A DNA stretch of 64,000 nucleotides. Origin: Atriophallophorus winterbourni (Eukaryota; Platyhelminthes; Trematoda; Plagiorchiida; Microphallidae). The notes beneath the pieces were generated by a model that did no database searches, was not told the origin of the DNA, and was given only the letters and a program-made list of their open reading frames with translations. The translations under genes and the position numbers were made by a program. How positions within the stretch are numbered: position 1 is the first letter of the stretch; every line of letters begins with the position of its first letter. Of this stretch, positions 1-10,253 are shown piece by piece. The stretch lies in NCBI GenBank assembly GCA_013407085.1, contig JACCGJ010000655.1:1-64000 (forward strand). Reading direction: 5' to 3'.

Positions 1-331
1 CTACAGAGCATGTTCACTCTATTACGTCAGAGCCGCCTGCGGTGGCTCGGTCATGTCTATAGAATGGAAAATGGTCGTACTCTAGGGTGAGTTCTAATTA
101 GGAAGTCGACCATTGGGCAGACAGCACTTGCGGTACAAAGATGTTTGCAAAAGAGATATGAAGGCTCTTGACATTGACCCCGCGAGTTGGGAAGAACTTG
201 CTCTGGACCGCTCACTTTGGAGGCATTGTGTAAAGCGTCGTCTGCAAGCCGGTGAGGAGCAGATACAGCTCTTGGCTGCTGAACGCAGATCACGCCGCCG
301 GCGGCAACTGAGCAATACAAAAGAGTTCTGA
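1..331 (+). mobile_element. C-terminal fragment of a non-LTR retrotransposon ORF2
   Basis: The first frame reads through a phrase containing RLRWLGHVYRMENGR, which is the post-RT C-terminal motif common to RTE-like and related LINE polyproteins. After a stop and a frameshift near 110, another frame (113-331) continues with LRYKDVCKRDMKALDID, then a Trp-containing segment and an Arg-rich tail ending at a stop at 329-331. It is cut by the window edge on the left and abuts the 3'-truncated LINE on the opposite strand on the right. It is a dead fragment; the exact clade is inference. Confidence 0.75.
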
Positions 332-429
332 CATGTGCAAGCGCTGCGAAAGAGATTGTTCCTCCCGAATCGGGACTGTTTAGTCATTCAAAAAGCTGCA
401 AAACATGAATTAATGCGAATGTGCGTACC

Positions 430-3007
430 ATTTATGGTCGACATCGACCGACGGAGGCCAGAAAACCATTTTGTTTGCCTTGTGATAAATTCGTTCGAGG
501 AGCGAGATGTTTTTTCCATCCATGGCGTCCAAGCTTGTACAGCGTAGTCAACGACAGGATGTATGTAAGTGTTTAGTAATTTCGCGAGTGAGTGTGGTGG
601 GAAACGTCCGAAAATGCGTTTCAGTAAACCGAGCAAGCTGCACGCACGCTTGTAGACGGCTTCGCACTGTAGGCTGTTCTTCAAAGTGCCAGACACCAAG
701 ATTCCGAGATCTTTTTGTGATGTACTCCATTCAAGCGGGTGGCTGCCAAGTGTATATGTAAAGGGAAGAGGTTTTCCGACTTGCAACATTTTGCACTTGC
801 GGAAATTAAATGGCAGTTTGTTTTGAATTGACCACTGGTGCAGCTTATTCAAATCTCCTTGCAGAAATTGACAGTCCTCGATAGAGTTGACCTTCGTCCA
901 GATTTTTACATCGTCTGCGAATAAAACAAGCTTACATGCTAGTAAGTTCGGTAGATCGTTTATAAATATGAAAAACAGTATCGGGCCGAGAACTAAACCC
1001 TGAGGGACTCCGCTCGTGGCTTCAATTGTTCGAGAAGTTTCACCATCTATTCTGACTTTTACTTTGCGTCCAGACAGCTAACTTGTGAACCATGTTAGTA
1101 GGTTTCAGATGACGCCAACATTCTGCAGCTTCTGAAGCAGTAAGGAGTGATTCACTCTGTCGAATGCTTTAGATATATCTAAGTAACCGGCATGGAAGGA
1201 ACCCCCTTGGTCTAGTGCTTGCGTCCAGTCATTTAGAGTCGTGAGCAAGTTAGACAGGCATGAATATGTTTTCCTAAATCCGTGTTGTGTGAAAGTTATT
1301 AGCTGATGGTTCTCGAATGTTCAACAAGCCGTTCACACACCAGGCGTTCCAAAATTTTAGAAACCGCTGAAAGAAGCGTCACGAGGCGGTAATTCGCCGG
1401 ATCAGAACGACTGCCCCCTTTGTAGATTGGTGTGATAACACCGGTTTTCCATTGAGTTGGTACGGTTCCCGTATTCAATGAGTGCCTGAATAGACCACTT
1501 AATGGGCCACAAAGCTCCAGCTCGCATGACTTCAGAACAGCGGGTGTTATTCCATCCTCTCCTGGTGATTTGCGAACGTTCAGTCCGCGTAAATGCTTTC
1601 GCACAACCGTAGGATTTACCTCGATGTTGCTAAGGCATTCGACTTGTAGTGGGTGCGGCAAAGACGTCAGCGTTGACACGTTCTTTGGACAAAATACTTG
1701 CGCATAAAATTATATTAGGGCATCAGCTGTATCCTTGACATTATCAGTCAGTCCGTTCTCTGTCTGCATAGGAAATACACCTGGCTTAACCTTGGTCGCG
1801 GTGTTTACGATGGTGCACAGCAACTTAGGATGTCGTTCCATCTGGTCGATCAGCTTCCAATGGTGATATTGCTTGTCTTCTCGAATTAGGGACGTCACCT
1901 TGTTACGAAAACTACGAAAGTGTTCCCAAGATGCGTCTGTTCGTTTTATTTTGTGTGCAGCCCATGCGGAATTTCGCATGGCTATCCACTTCCGAGTGCG
2001 GCTTCGGAGTTTGAAGCAAAATGTTCTTGATTTCCTTTTGGGAACACAGGTAGAATTTTCGTCTAGTTTTGTACCGATATAACTTAACAGACTAGAACAA
2101 TGAGTATCTGCATTCGTAAGATCGAGATGTTTTTCCTCCATAATCGTAATGGCACCGCGAAGGCCGAAGTAATCGACTCTCCTGATGAACTTAACGTCGC
2201 CCGACGCCCTTCTGGCGTTGCACCGAATTCGAAGGACAACACAAGATGGTCACTTAGCCCCAAAGGACTATGATACTGCACTGACTCCACTGCTGTTGCT
2301 TCGGAGGTTAAAACCAGATCTAGAATTGACGATTCATTGAGGCCCCTTTGTCGAGTGAATGAATGGACATGGTTGTATAGGGGAGTGAAAGTGATAATCT
2401 CACGGAATTTGTACTCAAGGGATTGCTGAGTATGCACACTTTTGGTGTAGAGATGTGGGAGGTTAAAATCACCCATTATTAACAATTGGCATCCTCTAAG
2501 GTTTCCAGCGTTGCGCATCATTTGTAACAACGTTTCATTGTGGGCATCGGAAGAGTTGGGCGAGCGGTAGATCACACCAAGTATACAGTTCTCTCCAGTT
2601 TCCAAGCGAAGGCTACACCACATGGTGTCCTCTAGCTCAAACCTTGTGTCAGGTACAGCTGTGCATTGAAGACGTTCGTTATAATACAAAGCAACTCCAC
2701 CACCTGATCTTGAACGGTCTCGTCGAAGTAGGATCATGTTGGGAAGTGCCAGCTCGCAATCGTTCACCTGATCGTAAAACCATGTTTCGGTAACAGCAAT
2801 GATGTCAGCAGAAAACTGAGCGTTAAAGTGAGACAATTCGGCGATTTTGTTCCGCAAGCACTGTGCATTTGTGTATAGACATTTAACAGTGGTTTTCGTG
2901 TGTAGCGAGCCTATGCGGATGATGTTTGTATGTCCGACCCCCTGAGAGCCGGACCATTGCAGTTTTTTGAAACAACTTCGGAGTTTAGTCTGTCCGTGTC
3001 TTCGCAC
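430..3007 (-). pseudogene. CR1-like LINE ORF2: endonuclease plus reverse transcriptase (broken)
   Basis: ORF2 nicks the target and reverse-transcribes the element RNA. The endonuclease part (3007-2084) shows TNAQCLRNK, TETWF, VIYRSPN, GDFNLPHL and SDHLVLSF, the conserved blocks of APE-type endonucleases. The linker occupies 2141-1710. RT begins with KSPGEDGITPAVLKSC (about 1580), then PIYKGG and NYRLVTLL. A catalytic LFADDVKIW is readable near 895-935 outside any long open frame. The C-terminal domain (852 downward) includes NKLPFNFRKCK and VQAWTPW. At least three frame breaks plus a truncated C terminus make it a pseudogene. Confidence 0.85.
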
Positions 3008-4229
3008 GGCGTTGCTGCAGCTTGTGTTTCGGAGGCAACCTTCGGTATGCTGAGTCTGAGCTCATTTGGTATATTTTTTCTGTGTATTTTCCAATTTTGT
3101 CTGACAAAGGCTGTCATAGCAGAAGTTAGGAAAGTGAGTTTTAAAGGGGGTGGTCCATCGCCTTTGTAGTTTGATGACCTCGGTATCCTGAAGGTATTTG
3201 CGACAACACTTTCGCGTGCTCCAATCGCTTCTGCAACGTATAACCACTGTTTATAGTCGTGTTGTTGTTGTTTCGCGGCCTCTGTTGTACTGGTAGCCTC
3301 TGAAACGCCTAGAAGGATCAGACTGCGCTCATTGATTTTCTTACGAACGTCTCCGCCTCCTTTTCTTTCCCACCAGGGTATATCGGCGTAGATTCGAGTA
3401 TTGCACGTAGGTATGTCACGTAACAAGTAAGAATTCAAAAGAACAATCTCCATATCCCTCTCACTGTTTAGTGTTACTTTTAGTAGCCGCGCTTCGCCGA
3501 AGTGTGGGGAGCTTTGGTGGCGAACCAAACGTGTAACAGCTGAAGGTTTTATCGTTTCCAACCCCATCAACGTAAAAAGTTTGGACCATTGTTCTAGGTC
3601 GTATCGTTGTCTATTCGCCAGAAGTGTCTCGCTAGACTCCTGTATGTTGGTACAGATTACAGAGAGATTTTTTGCGATCTTTGGGGCGGCAACATTAGGT
3701 GTTAAAACCGATTGTTTGAGCGGAACCTCCCGATGAGCAAGCATCTTGGTCTTCGTAACCGTTTTAGTGACAGAGGAGTTCGCGTCAGAAAAGTGTTTCG
3801 AATTGTGGGCGCTTGTGTACCATCACCTTTTTCGGTTTGCTGCCTTTCTATAACCGGGGAAGAGACATGATGTTCACAATCTGCTCTAGATCCGAGTTTA
3901 CCAATCAGTAGCTCGTTTAGCAGACCTTCGATTCTTTGTACACTACTCTCTAAACATAAAATTTTCGTATCCGCGTCGGTCTGTGAGCTCACAGTTGTCT
4001 TCGTACAATTTCTCGATTGAGATCTGCATATCTGACAGATGTAGCAAACTCCTGGAATTTCGTCTTCGTTGATAACCGTAAGGGCATCGACGGTCAAAAT
4101 AGCATCGCACTTCATATGAACCTTCTCACGACAAACAAAACAATTAGCCTGTCGGGCTTTGCGGCTTACCGCCTTCCGACAAAGTTTGCACACGTGACCG
4201 CTGTCAATGGGCTTCGTTTGTAAGGTCAT
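2911..4229 (-). pseudogene. CR1-like LINE ORF1, PHD-finger protein (frameshifted)
   Basis: ORF1 proteins of CR1-type LINEs bind nucleic acid and associate with the element RNP. The frame opens with an ATG at 4229 and carries a finger of the form CKLC ... CFVC ... H-x2-C ... CYIC-x2-C within the first ~75 residues, a PHD-like zinc-binding pattern. A frameshift in the 3702-3744 overlap moves the reading into a second frame that runs to about 2911. It contains the LLKVTLNS and DIPWWERK segments shared with ORF1 at 43.3-44.8 kb. About 440 codons in total, close to that other copy. Not functional because of the frameshift. Confidence 0.8.
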
Positions 4230-4290
4230 GGCACCGGGGCGAAAAATTATCGATCGATGGTCCGTATGACGGGTTTTGTAGCGGATGGAA

Positions 4291-4790
4291 CGAACTAGGT
4301 GAGTGAAAAATCGCGCCTAGTGTAGTATGGGTAAAAAGCCGCGTAGCTTTTCGAAATTGGATTCGATTTTGTGGTCCAAGGCGTCAAGCGAAGTAGAAGT
4401 TCGAGCAGTCGTAAAATCAGTCGAATATTCCGTAGTTTATTCAAACTTGCACGCGTGGGTTCAGTTTGGTTCAGAAGGTAACGGATGGATTTCTTTAGAA
4501 ATTGCGTGTTTTCTCTCCAAGAAAATTATGTTCACAATGCTTATTATGAGAGGAATCCGAAAAGGTATAAAATATCCAGATACAACAAACTGGGAGTGAA
4601 GCAGATTCAAAAACGTAGGAGCGTCGAAATATACGTCCGTACGCGGCAAAGACGTATGTTGTCCTTTCGCAATGGTGCCCAGGCTTGCATTGTGAAATCA
4701 AACACTGGGCTTATATACGTATTTAGGATCAGGGGGATGTTTCAATTGAAAATGTCCAAATATACGTCATAGCATGTCGTGCATGTTGTT
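4291..4790. other. No recognisable feature
   Basis: Short overlapping open frames exist here, but none shows a family motif, and I see no repeat shared with the rest of the window. It may contain the 5' UTR of the preceding LINE at its left edge. Confidence 0.4.
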
Positions 4791-4794
4791 CTAC

Positions 4795-5000
4795 AAAATT
4801 TCACTTATCCAAACACCGAGGTGCTTTTCTCTGTTGTCCACACCAGATTTTTAAAAAAAGCTTTTTAGAAAAATGGAAGTTTTTACTGATCTGTTACATT
4901 TCACAACTTTCGAAGTTGAATAGAAGCATGTTCCTCTCTAACCAGCTGCTCGACGTATTCACATCTCACTGTAAGCGCAAACCGCCCACGCTTGAATAAA
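4795..5000 (-). mobile_element. Scrambled CR1-like LINE fragments
   Basis: The minus strand at about 4790-4850 reads like the LVWTTEEKDLGVW segment of LINE ORF2 with small indels. About 4905-5000 matches, with gaps, the NKLPFNF-to-linker DNA seen at 41.69-41.77 kb. The two blocks lie in the same order as in intact copies but with the intervening DNA replaced. Confidence 0.55.
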
Positions 5001-5244
5001 AACTTTTTTAATAAAATTCACTTAGCAATGCACGAAATTTGCATTTGACTGTCAGCAATATATGCATTTTATGTTAAATTTTCTGCAAAATTAGCCTTAC
5101 TAAACGTGATGTGAGTTGCAATATGCTTTCAAATTGTAAATCTTCATCAACTTACATTTGGTATAAAATTCGCGACATTTGGATTGCGTTAAATACCCGT
5201 TGAATCAGAAAGAGTTGAAGTATTGCGATCAAATGAATGTCCAT

Positions 5245-5762
5245 CCGCAACAGCATCTTACCTAACAAGAGCCTGGCGTATTTTCGGACGTTTCCCCGTG
5301 AAACATTCCCCATGCTCATAAATACGTATATTAACCCAGTGATGGATTACTCAGTGCAAGCTTGGGCACCATGACTACAAAAGGACATCAAGCTGCTCGA
5401 GAGGATTTATCATCATTTATAATGAAATCAAAGTTGCACCCTCTAAGGCAGCTATTTCGCCTCCGGTCAAGCCATGCCACACGTGCTCACCCACTGGCAT
5501 TTGAGATTCCACATTCTCAACGGAACTACCGTCGGTTCTTCTATTCGATGCGCGTTTGTTTCCTATGGAACTCCCTACCGTCAGATGTTGTCCTACATTC
5601 TAGTGAAACGATTTTCAGGAACAAATTGGATATATTTATGCTTAGTAATGCCACCCTACACCCCGTTTATATAACATATATTTTTCCCCATCATACCGAG
5701 ACATTACATGATATTTTTTTAACTACAAAACTGTCAATCTTCCTAACGCCTCAATTTTATTT

Positions 5763-5813
<51 letters not shown>

Positions 5814-5895
5814 TGTCCTTATACGAATATCTTGTGGTGTTGTACAGCTACGAGCTTTTTATACCATAAATTCTTGAATCTTGAATTTTGAATGT
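5245..5895 (+). mobile_element. CR1-like LINE 3' end (5'-truncated)
   Basis: The plus strand reads VFGRFPRETFPM..., NTYINPVMDYSVQAWAP and LRQLFRLRSSHATRAHPLAFE, the C-terminal part of ORF2 closely matching the minus copy at 40.8-41.5 kb. It then runs into a 3' UTR containing a (TA)n tract. The 3' tail ends with a run of TTGAATC/TTGAATT-like units at about 5870-5892, the same short-repeat tail found at other copies. A small internal deletion removes part of the segment around KDIKLLERIYH. Confidence 0.82.
5764..5809. repeat. (TA)n microsatellite
   Basis: About 23 uninterrupted TA units lying within the 3' UTR of the LINE fragment; the homologous position in other copies shows only a few TA units (around 40,875), so it expanded after insertion. 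Confidence 0.95.
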
Positions 5896-6297
5896 GGCTT
5901 TTGAAAATGAATATTGAAAAATTAATCACAGATACCGATCGGTCAAAGATTCCTGAACAGAAAGCGTCAATAAACTGAAATAATCCGCAACGCATTTACA
6001 GAGGGCTGGGAAGACATAATTTTTTAAACACGACTATTGTCAAAACATTAAAAACTCAAGAAAATCAATCGTGGTTTTCGCAGAATCCAAGAAAATCTAA
6101 AATGAATCGTTGATAGATGTCAGGCTAGAAATTTGAGAAAAAAATTGAACGTTGTCGTGAAATTCTCAACTATTTTGGACTGCACAGGTCGCAGTTATCA
6201 TTATTCATCAGATGTTCAAGGACCGAAAATTTAGGACTTATTGCACCAAATTTACCATTACCTAGTTGCAATGAAAATATGAATATGCAATGAAAAT

Positions 6298-6300
<3 letters not shown>

Positions 6301-6348
<48 letters not shown>

Positions 6349-6368
6349 TATATATCTAATATATCTAC

Positions 6369-6419
<51 letters not shown>
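6301..6419. repeat. Two (TA)n tracts separated by a short AT-rich spacer
   Basis: Tracts at 6301-6346 and 6373-6419 flank a spacer with GATATATATC. The second ends directly at the point where piggyBac transposase homology begins, so the tract appears to mark the 5' breakpoint of that element. Confidence 0.93.
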
Positions 6420-6420
<1 letters not shown>

Positions 6421-6421
<1 letters not shown>

Positions 6422-7825
6422 TGTCGATAATAACTGCTGATATTATCGACATGATTGTACAGGAGACTAATTGGTACGCCGAACAAACTATTGCTTCGGA
6501 GGTTATAACCCGAAGATCAAAATTAGTTCAATGGGTGCCTACTACTAAAGAAGAAATTGAAAAATTCATTGGCCTTATCATTTACTTGGGATTGGTCCCA
6601 CTACCTGACATTCAACTCTACTGGTCAAAATTGAGTCTTTAATAAAACAACCTAGTGCCAGACACAATGACTAGAGACCGCTTTCAATTGTTGTTGCAAA
6701 TGCTTCACGTTTTCCAACAATGAAGAAATAAACGCCGGAAGAGATTGCAAAATCATAAAACTGCTCGACATGGTAGTAGCACAATTTCAAACCGTGTATA
6801 CACCATCACCTTACGTGTTGATCGACGAGAGCATGGTACCTTTCAGAGGACGAATTGTATTCCGGAAATATATTCGTGGAAAGAGTCATAAATATGGCTG
6901 CAAGATTTTTAAAATTTGCATTCCTGATGGCTATGCTCTAAATCTGGAGTCGTATTGCGCGTCTGCGGTAGCAAATCCTCCACTAAGTCTTACTGAATCT
7001 CTCGTAGTTAGACTTGTTGAAAAGTTCTTGGATTTGGGAACTACATTGTTTGCTGACAGCTACTATTGTTCCAACTTCTTAGCCGAATATTTGCTTCAAA
7101 GAAAAACTTATATGTGTGGTACAGTACGACTCAACAGGAAGAATTTGCCGAAAGCTCCAACAAATGCCAAGCTGAAAAGAGGAGAAATAATTGGTCTGGA
7201 AAGGAAAAAAGGAGTGAAAGTTTTCAATTGGAAAGATAAAAGAAATGTTTTGACAATATCGACGGTCCCCGAACACTATGACACGCTAATTGCCACTGGA
7301 AGACTAATAAGAACAGGTGTTCCAATAAAGAAACCTCAACGTGTCATGGACTATAATGTAGGTAAAAAAAGGTGTTGACATATCGGATCAAATGTCGTCA
7401 TATTATTCCGCTTTCAGGAAGACTCGAAGGTGGTACAAAAAGGTAGCCATTGAGCTGCTAACTGGCACTTCAGTAGTAGCGTGGGTGCTGTACAACCGTT
7501 ATTACGCTGACAAAAAATGACAATGCTTAATTTCAAGGAATCACTTATTCTCTCTTTCACGCGAAGGATAAACAAGGAGAAAAACAAGTCAGGTAAAAGC
7601 ATGTCAAACATATCAGGACCATCAGTGCACTCTCTACAAGAAGCTGAGGTCCAAAGAGAAAGAACAGAAAGCGCTGCAGAGGATGCTACGAGATGATCTC
7701 TAAGAATGAGGACTTTAAGGCTGCCAAACGTAAAGCAAGAAAAGTATCGACCTATTGTGGCTCATGCGAAGGGTCCCCTTACCTCTGTGTTTCATGCTTT
7801 GCTTCGAAACATGTAGGATAAATGG
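6421..7825 (+). pseudogene. piggyBac-type (DDE_Tnp_1_7) transposase, decayed
   Basis: piggyBac transposases cut and paste at TTAA using three Asp residues. Visible blocks: IVQETNWYAEQ with GLIIYLGLVPLPDIQLYWS (6421-6640), an in-frame TAA-TAA pair, then MTRDRFQLLLQMLHVF, a frameshift near 6720, the YVLIDESMVPFRGR block with the first Asp (about 6810), LFADSYYCS with the second (about 7050), a frameshift in an A-run near 7365, then GVDISDQMSSYYSAFRKTRRWYKK with the third Asp (about 7375). A C-terminal Cys-rich tail, YCGSCEGSPYLCVSC (about 7755-7800), matches the RING-like domain of this family. The true N terminus is missing: homology starts right after the TA tract. Inactive. Confidence 0.9.
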
Positions 7826-8032
7826 GAAAAGCATTAAAATTGATATTAAGTTGATGTTTTGATTGCTAACTTTTTCAAAGGAATCAATGCACTTATTTAG
7901 AAATAAACTAGTTTTTCTCTATTTGTTGTGCTTTATTAACAATTCCTTTAAACTTTGAAACACTCAAACGGAGTATTTTAGAACCGGTTTAGGTATTTTT
8001 AATAGATTTATATGTATTACTGATTTTTCTTT

Positions 8033-8072
8033 AGGGACCCACCGGTGGGTCCCTTCGCAGGTAACGTGTTAA
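8033..8072 (+). repeat. Right end of the first piggyBac element: palindrome, TIR and TTAA
   Basis: A perfect 22-bp palindrome (8033-8054, centre ACCGGT) is followed by TTCGCAGGTAACGTG and TTAA at 8069-8072. Read inward on the minus strand it begins TTAACACGTTACCTGCGA, closely like the ends of the next element (TTAACACGTTGAGTGCGA). It sits ~240 bp after the transposase tail, as expected for the 3' end. No matching left end was found upstream of 6421. Confidence 0.75.
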
Positions 8073-8199
8073 GATCGAAAACGTTGAACATCTTTTTTAT
8101 TTTTTATAGCTAATCATTGATACGAGTTACTTCACATTATCCACGAATTTCAATATGCCCGCTGACTACCGAAGCGCTGAACGACAGTCTTGCTATTGG

Positions 8200-8281
8200 T
8201 TAACACGTTGAGTGCGATACGACCCACCGGTGGGTCGTGACCGATATCTTTGTGCTGCGAAGCGACCCACTGGTGGGTGGT
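8200..8281 (+). repeat. Left end: TIR plus two palindromic boxes
   Basis: After TTAA and the TIR comes ACGACCCACCGGTGGGTCGT, a perfect 20-bp palindrome at 8219-8238. A 24-bp spacer ending GCTGCGAAG follows, then an imperfect second box at 8263-8280 (CGACCCACTGGTGGGTGG). Such subterminal repeats in this superfamily are plausible transposase binding sites; that role is inference. Confidence 0.85.
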
Positions 8282-8522
8282 TTTAGAAAATAGTAGAGAA
8301 TATTTAAAAACAACATAAAAATTACTCTTAGTGTTAGGCAAGGTTATACTTTCAAGAAATCACTAGATATCCACATGGACAAGTATGTTTTTCACGTTTG
8401 ACAATAATCTAACAATATTTTGATATTTTTTAAACAACCGACCCGATGTACATTTTTGTGGGTCTTGTAAAGCACAGCTTTTTACCTGCATATAATCTAT
8501 GAATAAATCTATGAATATTAAT

Positions 8523-8894
8523 AAGGTTATACTTGAATGCCACTGTTGCATAGGGTTCGTACAACTAACCACGATGTTCAAACACAGAATCACAAAGTGA
8601 TTCGTGGTCAAGCACGCAAGGCTTTTATGGATGACCAAAGTAATGTATTGCTGAATCCCCCCCGAAATTACCCTCTCCTACCGTTTTCTTGCTGTTTGCC
8701 GTCATCAGGTGGAGACAGTAAAATCAGGTTCAGTGAGCCTTGAAACAGTGGAATAATGGTAAACAAAGGTTATACTTGAATGCCACTGTTGCATAGGGTT
8801 CGTACAACTAACCACGATGTTCAAACACAGAATCACAAAGTGATTCGTGGTCAAGCACGCAAGGCTTTTATGGATGACCAAAGTAATGTATTGC
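8523..8894 (+). repeat. 243-bp repeat unit, 1.5 tandem copies
   Basis: 8523-8651 and 8766-8894 are identical over 129 bp by eye, at a period of 243 bp. The unit starts with AAGGTTATACTTGAATGCC and includes TTCGTACAACTAACCACGATG. The same unit occurs on the opposite strand at 11.85-12.27 kb and as partial copies elsewhere. Identity of the two halves implies a recent duplication inside the old piggyBac relic. Confidence 0.9.
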
Positions 8895-9059
8895 AGACGA
8901 TGTCGATAATTTGATATAAACGGTTGAAATTATAGAAAATGTGTTTAACTCCTTTATATGAATATCAGAAAAAAACATATACAAAATTTTGAAATAGAAA
9001 GTTTTAATATTGCGAAACATGAAAGAAATTAAACATTATGGTTTGAATTGAAGCATGGC

Positions 9060-9934
9060 TAGCACATAAATGGCTTCCCAGAGCATCCTTCGCAAAATGT
9101 AAATAATTTTTTCGCCATTCTATCGGCAACTTTTGATCCTTCTTACTTGGAGATCATTTTATAGCATCACACACAGCGCTTTCTTGTCTTGCCTTTTGGG
9201 CCTGGTGTTTCGTTCAAGCGATGATCAGTTGACAAGCCTCCTGTTATCGGAGGGGCTGAGTGGCTGAGCTCTCTGGCTTTAGCTGTTCATTTGGATATCC
9301 ATAAAGGAGTGACAGAATTAAAGATTCTTTGAATTTTACGATTTTCCATTTTGTCGTCCACTGCAGCATTTGTTGAAAGTTATGAATGAGGTGACAACAG
9401 TAGTTCCAAGCAGCAGTTCAAAACAATTTTCTGTACCATTTTCTGGACTTCCTCAAAGGGCTGTAGTATGAAGAGAACTGGTCTGAAAGATCCACTCCTT
9501 TTTTGCCGACATTGTAGGCAAGAACACTATCTGGCTTCATTACATCTGCTCCAGTTCTTGTTTTTCTCTATAATCGAGTCGGTCAAGGAAAGAGAGTACA
9601 CATTAATAGGCTAGATTTCCTCTTCGTGAGAAGGATTAGGTTCAATGGACAGTTCTTCCTTCCCTGAAAACAAGAACTTTCTTTCGTTTGAGGTGGCAGT
9701 CTGCCATTTATCCTGCTGTGGAGAACCTTCTCTTGCATCAACTTCATTTTCATTATTATTTTCTTAACTAGTATCGCTACCTAACTCATTTTCATCATTT
9801 TATTCATCATACTCAGAACCATCGGTACATTCTGGGGAGAATATGTCATTTGACGAAATGGTATCATCACTGTCGGAAGAAAGTTCATCATGTTTTGTTT
9901 TCCTTGATGTACCATAAAAAGAAGAGGCTTTCAT
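9060..9934 (-). pseudogene. piggyBac transposase with the catalytic core deleted
   Basis: Minus-strand reading starts MKASSFYGTSRKTKHDELSS at 9934, an acidic Ser/Asp-rich N terminus typical of piggyBac transposases. After several stops it jumps at about 9545-9600 straight into SVLAYNVGKKGVDLSDQFSS with the third catalytic Asp (about 9485-9535), then RKSRKWYRKL. It ends with the Cys-rich tail (CVxCYK ... FTFCEGCSGKPFMC, about 9065-9170). The segments holding the first two Asp residues are absent, so this copy could never have been autonomous. Confidence 0.82.
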
Positions 9935-10014
9935 ATTGAAGTGCCTGCAAATACAAAAAGTACATCGAGAAATAAAAATATATTGTTGAAATACATAACT
10001 TAGCAGAAAATTGG

Positions 10015-10253
10015 CGTACGACCCATATGTGGGTCGTATCGCAGCGACATGAAAAATCTGTCACTCAGCTGCGAAACGACCCACATATGGGTCGTAAATT
10101 TTATTGCGTCAGCGTGTAGAGCACGTCGAGAAACACACACGCACACACAACTTCCCACCACGACTGCTCAAAGAGCACTGCGTCTACAGCGATCCAAACA
10201 TCATCGCACCAGCGGAAAGTCGGCAGTTTCCGCCATCGCATTCAACGTGTTAA
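10015..10253 (-). repeat. Right end: two palindromic boxes and TIR
   Basis: Two boxes at 10018-10037 and 10076-10095 are exact reverse complements of each other (9-bp or 8-bp arms around TATG or CATA). With flanking TCGCAGC/GCTGCGA they form a ~29-bp inverted repeat around a ~20-bp centre. About 155 bp separate them from the outer TIR and TTAA at 10250. A second TIR-like word (ACACGCTGACGCAAT, minus strand, about 10105-10120) lies next to the boxes, suggesting an end inside an end. Confidence 0.75.

Larger units (their letters stand above)
430..4290 (-). mobile_element. CR1-like LINE, near full length, decayed (copy 1)
   Basis: Reading the minus strand from about 4290 down to 430 gives the CR1 order: ORF1 with a Cys/His finger, then ORF2 with APE-type endonuclease, linker, reverse transcriptase and C-terminal region. 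The same protein order recurs at 42.8-47.7 kb, allowing alignment. The 3' end is missing: similarity to the other copies stops near 430, within the ORF2 C-terminal domain, with no 3' tail. Several frameshifts and stops show it is inactive. About 100 bp (332-430) between it and the preceding fragment match nothing recognised. Confidence 0.88.
8200..10253 (-). mobile_element. TTAA-bounded piggyBac deletion derivative
   Basis: The block starts TTAA-CACGTTGAGTGCGATA (TTAA 8200-8203) and ends CATCGCATTCAACGTG-TTAA (TTAA 10250-10253). This is an inverted terminal repeat of about 16 bp with two mismatches, immediately inside duplicated TTAA targets, which is the piggyBac hallmark. Inside lie a minus-strand transposase relic, subterminal palindromic boxes at both ends, and a tandem-repeat insert (8523-8894). 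About 2,050 bp in total. Confidence 0.85.

Noticed and set aside
57..387. Minus-strand open frames overlapping the first LINE fragment
   Set aside because: Shadows of the plus-strand RLRWLGHVYRM / RYKDVCKRDMKA coding; no independent motif.
4327..4772. Overlapping 90- and 95-codon frames
   Set aside because: No start context, domain or repeat support; located in unselected spacer.
5362..5877. 171-codon plus frame as a separate gene
   Set aside because: It is the LINE ORF2 C terminus read into its TA-rich 3' UTR.
6262..6486. 74-codon frame rich in Tyr-Ile
   Set aside because: Translation of the (TA)n tract.
10135..10155. (CA)n-like run as a regulatory element
   Set aside because: Too short and imperfect (ACACACACGCACACACAAC) to support a function.
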